DNA from: a virus
IMG/VR virus record: IMGVR_UViG_3300034956_000058
Span: 1 to 21,113 of that record
Length of the DNA stretch: 21,113 nt
Strand: one strand, 5' to 3'
Every line of letters begins with the position of its first letter. Position 1 is the first letter of the stretch. The notes below the pieces were generated by a model, which ran no database searches, was not told the origin of the DNA, and worked only from the letters and a program-made list of their open reading frames with translations. Positions 13,384 through 19,660 of this stretch are shown one piece after another. The translations under genes and the position numbers were made by a program.

Positions 13384-15096
13384 TTACACTGCTATTTCGC
13401 TGAAGTTTTTAACTTTATCGAATTTGATGTGGGACATGAACTTGTCGCCAAATTGGTGTCCACGGTGTGAGATAACAAAAATATTATCATCTGAGTTTAA
13501 GTTATGTAGTGTGTCGATTAACATTTCAATTCCAACACCATCTAAAGCACCATCTAGTGTTTCATCTAGAATTAAGAGATTAGTTGATACTGAGTTGCGT
13601 AGCTTGGCAACCGACCGCCAAGACAACATAATTGCAAGTGTGATACGTAGCTTCTCGCCTTCTGAGAATGAAGCATAAGAGAAAGTATCACGGAATCGAG
13701 ATTTGATTATCTCATTAAAGTTTTCATCAAGCTGGAAGTCTACAAACAAATCGAACGCTTGTAAATACTTGTTGATGAGCTTATTCATTACCGGAACATA
13801 TTGCTTAATGATCTTAGCTTTGATACCACCATCTTTAAGCATTTGAGCTGTAACACTGATTACTTCTTTCTCGTTATATAGTTCAGTTTGACGTGCTTCG
13901 ATTTCATTTAGAGTGTTACTATATTCAAAGAGCTTAGTCATGTCAACTGCTTCAACCTCTTCTTCAGCAGAAGTTAATTCGTTCTTATATGATACTAAAG
14001 CATTCTTAGCAACTTTAATTGTTGCACGCTGATCGCCAATACCAAGATTGATAGTACGCATTTGATCTTCAAGTTTTGAGATGGCACTAAGACGACCGTC
14101 ATATTCTGAAGACTTTACAGCAAGTTTCTCAAGACCATCCATCAATGCAGTTACTTTAATATCTTTATCTGTAATGATACCAGCTTTGAAAGCTTGCTCA
14201 ATACCTTGCTTACACGTAGGGCAATCATCGTGATCTTTATAGAAAGATAACTCTTTTTGATGTGAACGCATTTGGCTTTCAATATCGCGACGAAGAGACT
14301 TGGCTTTTTCTGACTTAGCTTGCATATCAGGCTTATCTTTAATATCATCTAATACAACATCAAGTGCAGCATTCTGTGTCTCAATAATAACCTTAGCATT
14401 CTCAATATCTTTAAGGTGAGCACTCATCTTTTCACGAATCTTCTCAGCTTCGACTTCTTTCATCTTACGAATAGAAGCATTATGATCTTTAGCTGAATCA
14501 ATACGGGTTTCTACCAGATCTTTTTGGTATCCGTTCTCCTTTATGCTTTCTTTATTAGAGCTAGTCTTTTCTTTCAATAATGTATTCATTGTGCTGAAGA
14601 TCTGAATATCGAGTAGATCCTCAATGATTTCACGACGACCATGCGCTGGAAGTTCCATAAACGGTACGTATGTAGCACTACCAAGAATTACAATCTGAGT
14701 AAACGACTTATAGTTTAACTTAAGAATGTTTTGCTCAAGATATGTTTGGTAATCACGAACAGCTGCATCTTGGTCAATCAGTACATCGTTAACAGCAATC
14801 TCGAAGAAGTTTGGCTTGATACCACGTCTAATCTTATAATCCTTAGAGCCAATGCTGAAATCGATCTCAGTCACTAGCTCTTTCTGATTAATAGAGTTAA
14901 CAAGCTGTGGCTTACTAATCTTACGAAAAGCTTTGCCATATAGAGCAAACGTAATAGCATCAAGCAGAGTTGATTTGCCACTACCATTAGATCCACTAAT
15001 TAAAGTAGTCTTGCTCTTATCAAATAATATTTCAGTAAATACATTACCTGAAGATAATACGTTCTTATAACGGATCTTCTTAAAATTAATTTTCAT
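13384..15096 (-). CDS. 46: Recombination nuclease ATPase subunit gp46 (Rad50/SbcC-like)
   Basis: 570 residues (T4 560). Walker A GSNGSGKS at 35-42; a coiled-coil arm from about 175 to 400 broken by the zinc-hook CPTC (Cys292, Cys295); ABC signature FSEGEKLR at 477-484; Walker B LLILDET at 507-513 and a D-loop-like DGALDG. With gp47 it forms the Mre11/Rad50-type complex that trims DNA ends for UvsX loading and takes part in host DNA breakdown. Its ATG overlaps the gp47 stop by one base (TAATG). Confidence 0.94.
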   Translation of the reverse strand: MKINFKKIRYKNVLSSGNVFTEILFDKSKTTLISGSNGSGKSTLLDAITFALYGKAFRKISKPQLVNSINQKELVTEIDFSIGSKDYKIRRGIKPNFFEIAVNDVLIDQDAAVRDYQTYLEQNILKLNYKSFTQIVILGSATYVPFMELPAHGRREIIEDLLDIQIFSTMNTLLKEKTSSNKESIKENGYQKDLVETRIDSAKDHNASIRKMKEVEAEKIREKMSAHLKDIENAKVIIETQNAALDVVLDDIKDKPDMQAKSEKAKSLRRDIESQMRSHQKELSFYKDHDDCPTCKQGIEQAFKAGIITDKDIKVTALMDGLEKLAVKSSEYDGRLSAISKLEDQMRTINLGIGDQRATIKVAKNALVSYKNELTSAEEEVEAVDMTKLFEYSNTLNEIEARQTELYNEKEVISVTAQMLKDGGIKAKIIKQYVPVMNKLINKYLQAFDLFVDFQLDENFNEIIKSRFRDTFSYASFSEGEKLRITLAIMLSWRSVAKLRNSVSTNLLILDETLDGALDGVGIEMLIDTLHNLNSDDNIFVISHRGHQFGDKFMSHIKFDKVKNFSEIAV

Positions 15097-16160
15097 TATA
15101 AATTCTGTGCCTCAACATATAGTTCGTCAATTAATGTTTTGATCTGTACTTTATCAACCTTTGTTTCTAAAGAATTGATATAGTCGTGCAAGATGTCTTT
15201 CGTATCTTTCGTTTCATCTAGTATCTCGTCAAGACCTTCACCTTCAAGGTTAAGAGAATCTTCGATGGCTTTAACATCAGCTGCACCAGCATCAGTCAAC
15301 TTATTAAGAAACAAATCATAGATATATGGATTAGTTCTGTTCTTAACAATAACTTTAATAAAAGTATCTTTAAGAGCACTTACATCTAAGTTTGCGATAT
15401 CTTCAATAGTCATATCAGCATCATCATATTCTATTTTGTGGAATATAACATTAGGATTCAAGATCCATTCAAGTTCACGAGTTTCAGTATCTAGTACACG
15501 AAATCCACGTTTACCTTGATAGTCTGACCAAGTCATCTCATAAGGAGAACCAAGATATGAAATATTGTTATATGTAGAAGGATGATGGAAGTGACCAGAA
15601 TAAACAGCTTCGAAGTTAGTGAATACGTCTCTAGTTAGACCGTGATCACATAAGTGACCCTTGTCCATTTCAAACCCTTGAATAGAGAAGTGACCCATAC
15701 ATACTTGAGCAGAAGATTCACGGATATTAGTCATCATTTCTTTATAGTTACTATTATTAATCCAAGGAACCATTAAGAATTTTGTAGAACCAATATCAAT
15801 TTCTTTAGCTTCATTCTCGTAGATGTTAAAATCAGGATACTCACGTAAAAGCAAATTCATAGAGTTTACTTCGTTAGTGTTGGTGTAATACGTAGTGTGA
15901 TTACCAACAAGTCCATGATATTCAATACCACGTTTTGCAATTTGATCAAAGAAGAATTGCTTGCCACGTTCAAGAGAAACATAGTTAATAAACTTACGAC
16001 GATCAAACGTATCACCAAGATCAAAAATAATCTTAATGCCATGCTCATCTATATAAGGAAAGAACACTTCAGAAAAGAAACGTTCTTGATGATCCAAAAA
16101 TAACTTTGAATCACCTCTAACACCAATATGCATATCTGTTACAATTGCTATTTTACTCAA
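15096..16160 (-). CDS. 47: Recombination nuclease subunit gp47 (Mre11/SbcD-like)
   Basis: 354 residues (T4 339). A calcineurin-like phosphoesterase with ordered metal motifs: Asp9 and His11 in TDMHIG, FDLGDTFDRR with Asp47 and Asp50, GNHTT with Asn87 and His88, MGHFSIQG, and SGHFHHPS at 188-195. It is the nuclease half of the gp46-gp47 complex. It overlaps gp55 upstream by four bases (ATGA) and gp46 downstream by one (TAATG), so the three are probably co-translated from the gp55 promoter. Confidence 0.94.
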   Translation of the reverse strand: MSKIAIVTDMHIGVRGDSKLFLDHQERFFSEVFFPYIDEHGIKIIFDLGDTFDRRKFINYVSLERGKQFFFDQIAKRGIEYHGLVGNHTTYYTNTNEVNSMNLLLREYPDFNIYENEAKEIDIGSTKFLMVPWINNSNYKEMMTNIRESSAQVCMGHFSIQGFEMDKGHLCDHGLTRDVFTNFEAVYSGHFHHPSTYNNISYLGSPYEMTWSDYQGKRGFRVLDTETRELEWILNPNVIFHKIEYDDADMTIEDIANLDVSALKDTFIKVIVKNRTNPYIYDLFLNKLTDAGAADVKAIEDSLNLEGEGLDEILDETKDTKDILHDYINSLETKVDKVQIKTLIDELYVEAQNL

Positions 16161-16738
16161 GTTTCGTCTCCAGTAGAGTCGTCGGCTTCTGCTGAAAGTC
16201 TTGCTTCTTCTTCTAACTTCTTAGCAGCTTCTGTTTCTTTCTTCTTAGCTTTGTCTTTAGCTAACTTATCTTCAAAGTCTCTTACGAAATCATTCATGTA
16301 ATCTGCACTAGTATTTAAGTTAAGATCTACACCATCACCTGTGTATGTACCACCAGTAGCAATCATATGCTGAGAAGATTTAAAGCGAATATACATCTGC
16401 TTCTTCTCTTTAGCGATCCTACGTAAGAATGCATACCAAATGATCTGCGTAAAATAAGCAAACGGATTAGAAGATTTTTCTGGATTAAAGTTGTTAATAT
16501 AAAGGAGACAATTCTCAATACCATCTGAGATCATATCTTCTTTATATGAGTAACCAGAAAAGTTTGGCTTAGTTGCAAGACGTGTACCGATCTGAAAAAT
16601 ACATGTTCCAATATAGTCTGGAACTCTTGGGCGATCGTCACCAGCATCTTCAGCCTCACGACAGGATTTTTGGTATTGAACTAGAGCTTCTAAAAAGTCT
16701 GGGTTATTTACGTAATTTCGTGTGGCTCTTTTAGCCAT
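16157..16738 (-). CDS. 55: Late-transcription sigma factor gp55
   Basis: 193 residues (T4 185). The sigma-2-like core is well kept: DYIGTCIFQIGTRLATKP, then YKEDMISDGIENCLLYINNF and FAYFTQIIWYAFLRRIAKEK, as in T4 gp55. It directs host polymerase to the TATAAATA late octamers seen in this window. The last 30 residues are Lys- then Glu/Asp-rich (KKLEEEARLSAEADDSTGDE) and lack the hydrophobic end that binds the sliding clamp in T4. A strong AAGGAGGT precedes the ATG by seven bases, and an early promoter lies about 30 bases further up, so it is made early. Confidence 0.92.
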   Translation of the reverse strand: MAKRATRNYVNNPDFLEALVQYQKSCREAEDAGDDRPRVPDYIGTCIFQIGTRLATKPNFSGYSYKEDMISDGIENCLLYINNFNPEKSSNPFAYFTQIIWYAFLRRIAKEKKQMYIRFKSSQHMIATGGTYTGDGVDLNLNTSADYMNDFVRDFEDKLAKDKAKKKETEAAKKLEEEARLSAEADDSTGDET

Positions 16739-16767
16739 GATATTACCTCCTTGATTGATTTAATACT

Positions 16768-16796
16768 ATATTAACACAGTTATGCACTGCTGTCAA
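16768..16796 (-). promoter_or_regulatory. Early promoter for gp55-gp47-gp46
   Basis: Minus strand: TTGACA (16796-16791), 17 bases ending TGTGT, TAATAT (16773-16768; 4 of 6). The -35 is back to back with that of the rightward promoter at 16852, and both carry the flanks of GTTGACAGC, giving a perfect 9-bp inverted repeat (16789-16797 and 16851-16859). Confidence 0.6.
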
Positions 16797-16851
16797 CTAG
16801 TTTGTTGCACCGAGTAGAAATAATTTATTTTGAAATAAGTGAAAATAAAGG

Positions 16852-16879
16852 TTGACAGCTTCTCAAAGCCGTGTATAAT
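16852..16879 (+). promoter_or_regulatory. Rightward early promoter with no gene downstream
   Basis: Plus strand: TTGACA (16852-16857), 16 bases ending GTG, TATAAT (16874-16879). Both hexamers are perfect. The transcript would start near 16886 and run into the 3' end of uvsW in antisense. The only ATG nearby (16886) opens a six-codon frame. Confidence 0.7.
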
Positions 16880-16914
16880 AGGGTTATGCCCTTTAAACAA
16901 TACTAATCAATCCA

Positions 16915-18408
16915 CTATATGTTAACAGTAAAGATCTTAAAGTTAAACTGTTGAGTACCATATATGTCGATCCTCTTCTTAAAATGAAGTAACGTGTAGT
17001 TTTCAAAACTTCCATGTGTCAAATCATCAGTAATATCATATAATGTTGCCTTATCGGCGTCGTTGCCCTTTCTTAGGGCACGACCAATTGATTGCAATAC
17101 TTTGACTTCAGACTTAGAACCAGAAGCGAATATGATGTTATCAAGTTTCTTGAGGTTGATACCCGTTGAGAATGTACCATAAGATGCAAGAATATCATGT
17201 TGTTTGATAGGATCATTCTCTACTAAATGTCTGATACGCTCACGTTCCTCTCCCTTGACTGCTCCATAGATAAAGTGTAGTTCTCTACCTTCTTTGCGTA
17301 ACATAGGCTCAAGCATCTTACCATGCTTCTCAACAAGATCAAACAAGACCAAATTGTTCTGTCCTTCGAGAGACCATAGAAGATTTCTGATAAACATATT
17401 TCTTTTATGATTGTTTACAAGGAATTCACGCTCAGCAGGATATTTCTTTTGTGGCTCTTTGATTTTCTTGAATTCAGTATAGAAAGCTTTCTTAGCCTCT
17501 TTACTATGAGCAAGCACAATAGCTTTGATATTAAAGTCAGCTACAGTTCCTTGATCAATAAGATCCTTGGTAGTAACATGACTACGAACAGAACCAAAGC
17601 AACCCTCTAGAACAAGACGGTGTGTTTTACTTTCTTCTGATTTTAAAGTACCAGTAAAGCCGTGACGATAATAACATTCATCAAGACCTTCCATAATCTT
17701 TTGTAATGATTTAGCTTGGAATAAATGGGCTTCATCTCCAAGAGCAACTTTAAATTGGCTCAACCAATCTTTACCGACTTTCATCAGTGACTGCCAAGTA
17801 GAGATAACGATAGGATGATTCGTGTTCTTATCAACACCACCTTGTATTTTATAGATATCGTTTTCATCACAACCGTAATCAACAAAGTCACCAGCCATCT
17901 GATGTACTAATGATATAGTAGGTACGATAATAAGGGTACGATGTTCAAATGCTCGAAAGTAATGCTGTTGAATCAAATAAATGATTAACGATTTACCTGA
18001 GGATGTTGGAGATAAAGATAAAGAACGACTGTCTCTAATAGCATCTACAACATATTGATTTTGATAATCACGTGGTTCGAAAGGGCAATTAACTTCTTTA
18101 GCTAATTGATAACCATAATCTTCTGGTGTAGGTTCACCATGCAATAAATGATCTGGAGCATTGAGAGTGTAGCCACGATCTTCACAGAATTTTTTAAGGC
18201 GAGGGAATAATCCTACATATAGAACAGGACGTAATGGCTGATAGAGTCTAATAACTCCATCCCACATTCTATTCTTATAAGCTGGAGACCATTCATATCC
18301 AGCAGGTTTGAATGAGAAGTATTCGCTGATTTCCATTGCGGTACCAGGATCTGCTCGTACAATTAGATGCACAGCATTCTTTACTTCTACATTGATTATA
18401 TCGGTCAT
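16915..18408 (-). CDS. uvsW: UvsW helicase
   Basis: 497 residues (T4 503). A T4-type N-terminal DNA-binding domain (1-100, with SPAYKNRMWDGVIRLY), Walker A SPTSSGKS at 133-140, DEAH box at 225-228, the GFTGTLK motif at 250-256, and the helicase motif VI QSIGRALRKG at 439-448. An SF2 helicase that unwinds branched DNA and R-loops and helps shift from origin- to recombination-dependent replication. T4 uvsW is a late gene, and here a perfect late octamer lies 33 bases before the start. uvsY is upstream, as in T4. Confidence 0.94.
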   Translation of the reverse strand: MTDIINVEVKNAVHLIVRADPGTAMEISEYFSFKPAGYEWSPAYKNRMWDGVIRLYQPLRPVLYVGLFPRLKKFCEDRGYTLNAPDHLLHGEPTPEDYGYQLAKEVNCPFEPRDYQNQYVVDAIRDSRSLSLSPTSSGKSLIIYLIQQHYFRAFEHRTLIIVPTISLVHQMAGDFVDYGCDENDIYKIQGGVDKNTNHPIVISTWQSLMKVGKDWLSQFKVALGDEAHLFQAKSLQKIMEGLDECYYRHGFTGTLKSEESKTHRLVLEGCFGSVRSHVTTKDLIDQGTVADFNIKAIVLAHSKEAKKAFYTEFKKIKEPQKKYPAEREFLVNNHKRNMFIRNLLWSLEGQNNLVLFDLVEKHGKMLEPMLRKEGRELHFIYGAVKGEERERIRHLVENDPIKQHDILASYGTFSTGINLKKLDNIIFASGSKSEVKVLQSIGRALRKGNDADKATLYDITDDLTHGSFENYTLLHFKKRIDIYGTQQFNFKIFTVNI

Positions 18409-18440
18409 ATATCACCTTGTTACATTATCTATTATACTAC

Positions 18441-18448
18441 TATTTATA
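18441..18448 (-). promoter_or_regulatory. Late promoter octamer before uvsW
   Basis: Perfect TATAAATA on the minus strand, 33 bases upstream of the uvsW start, in the 80-base gap after uvsY. The known late expression of T4 uvsW supports the reading. Confidence 0.7.
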
Positions 18449-18488
18449 AAGATTCTCAAAGTTCCAAAGTGATACGCGAAGTGATACG

Positions 18489-18935
18489 TTAGTACTCACC
18501 GTGCTGGAATTTGAGAATATCAATCATTGACTTGATGATAAAATTTCTTGAATGAATTGTTTTGATAATATCTTCGAGGAAATTAGCTCGTGCTGAATGA
18601 TAATCAATTCTAAGACTAAGACGAATAACTTCTTTATCAGCCTGAATGTGTTTATCTAAATCATTACGGATAATTTTTCTGGGGTTAGGTTTCCAGCCGA
18701 GATCCTTGAGATCTTGTTCAGCCATAGAACCATCTAACCATTCGCGCTTATTAAGTTCGAGCTCTTTATAATCATACTTAAGCTTTTTGACTTTTAATGC
18801 TTCTTTATAATAGAGACTATAATACTTATTATGTAGCTCTGGAATTCTTTTGGACTCGCCACCTAAGTTTGATTCATCAATCTTGCAGTCCGCTGCCCAG
18901 ATATCGCTTATGTCGTCCGTACTGCTTATCATCAT
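18489..18935 (-). CDS. uvsY: UvsY recombination mediator
   Basis: 148 residues (T4 137). The N-terminal part shows the family pattern IWAADCKIDESNLGGES followed by RIPELHNKYYSLYYKEAL, then charged helices, with little else to mark it. UvsY helps UvsX displace gp32 from single strands. Gene order next to uvsW supports the call. Two ATG codons begin the frame and either may be used, with AAAGGG 11 bases upstream. Its own early promoter lies at 18976-19004, overlapping the end of the tail-protein gene. Confidence 0.85.
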   Translation of the reverse strand: MMISSTDDISDIWAADCKIDESNLGGESKRIPELHNKYYSLYYKEALKVKKLKYDYKELELNKREWLDGSMAEQDLKDLGWKPNPRKIIRNDLDKHIQADKEVIRLSLRIDYHSARANFLEDIIKTIHSRNFIIKSMIDILKFQHGEY

Positions 18936-18975
18936 AATATAATAACCCTTTGGTCTGTGAATGTTTTACATTTCT

Positions 18976-19004
18976 ATTGTATCACAGGTAAATCTAAATG
19001 TCAA
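18976..19004 (-). promoter_or_regulatory. Early promoter for uvsY
   Basis: Minus strand: TTGACA (19004-18999), 17 bases ending GTGA, TACAAT (18981-18976; 5 of 6). The -35 overlaps the last codons and stop of the tail-protein gene, separating early uvsY from the late gene upstream. Confidence 0.65.
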
Positions 19005-19495
19005 CTAATTTTTTCAAACTTCATATTGTCGTATCTAAAAGTAACGGTAGCTTCAGGGTAATCTACATCAGTAGCCCTAACATCTAATGGTACACCACTA
19101 AGTGACGTTGGGAAACAATCCGTGAATGTAAACTTGATGTTAGCGTTTCTAGCACTGTTCTCTATAATAATAGAGATATCAGATCTTACTCCGTCTTTGG
19201 TTGCTTCGAGATTGAGTCTTTGCTCTGTAGATTCTGGAGTACCCATGCCTTCCATCCACCTAAGAATTTCTTCATAGTTTTTCATATTCTCATCTACTAT
19301 AAAGGATAGGTCTAGATCAGAATAATCCATGCGATCTGGTGTCTGAAAGATGTTATGTATAGGAGAGGCTACCTGTGGTGCCGTCATACTCAGCTGTGGT
19401 AGTTGTACCCGTTGAGTAGTGAATTCCGTTTGTGGAAGCCTATCGATAACAATTTTGAACGAGACTGGTGATAAATAATTTGTAGTCATTTGCAT
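19001..19495 (-). CDS. Tail-tube-like (gp19-related) virion structural protein
   Basis: 164 residues. The pattern NYLSPVSFKIVIDRLPQTEF followed by LDLSFIVDENMKNYEEIL and WMEGMG is shared by T4-like tail tube proteins and their small structural paralogues: an N-terminal strand pair, then the VDE-NY helix, then C-terminal strands. Which structural gene it is cannot be told. It starts at 19495 or two codons later at 19489, where AGGA has better spacing. A late octamer lies 40 bases upstream, as expected for a virion gene. It is the only structural gene in the window, placed between topoisomerase and uvsY. Confidence 0.7.
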   Translation of the reverse strand: MQMTTNYLSPVSFKIVIDRLPQTEFTTQRVQLPQLSMTAPQVASPIHNIFQTPDRMDYSDLDLSFIVDENMKNYEEILRWMEGMGTPESTEQRLNLEATKDGVRSDISIIIENSARNANIKFTFTDCFPTSLSGVPLDVRATDVDYPEATVTFRYDNMKFEKIS

Positions 19496-19503
19496 TTTTC
19501 CTA

Positions 19504-19532
19504 TTGACAGTTAATCCATCTTGACTTATAAT
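19504..19532 (+). promoter_or_regulatory. Consensus early promoter for gp39, distal
   Basis: Plus strand: TTGACA (19504-19509), 17 bases, TATAAT (19527-19532), perfect in both hexamers. It lies just right of the start of the tail-protein gene and points at gp39, giving a leader of about 120 bases. Confidence 0.7.
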
Positions 19533-19534
19533 AC

Positions 19535-19546
19535 TATTTATAAATA
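19535..19546. promoter_or_regulatory. Palindromic late promoter, both directions
   Basis: TATTTATAAATA is a perfect 12-bp palindrome that holds a late octamer on each strand: minus at 19542-19535, 40 bases before the tail-protein gene, and plus at 19539-19546, about 115 bases before gp39. The leftward use fits a structural gene; the rightward use is less certain. Confidence 0.6.
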
Positions 19547-19599
19547 CAGCCACTAAAGCATCAGTGGTTACTATTTACATAAGCTACTGAAAAAAAAGG

Positions 19600-19628
19600 T
19601 TGACATTCAGTTGAGTATGGTATAGAAT
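19600..19628 (+). promoter_or_regulatory. Early promoter for gp39, proximal
   Basis: Plus strand: TTGACA (19600-19605), 17 bases, TAGAAT (19623-19628; 5 of 6). It lies 33 bases before the gp39 start and is tandem with the promoter at 19504. Confidence 0.6.
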
Positions 19629-19660
19629 GGATACATTAATGAATCTTGTGGAGAATAACT

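Noticed and set aside
18467-18488. Direct repeat AAGTGATACG, two copies 12 bases apart after uvsY
   Set aside because: Only two short copies and no flanking sign of an attachment site or protein operator; may be chance.
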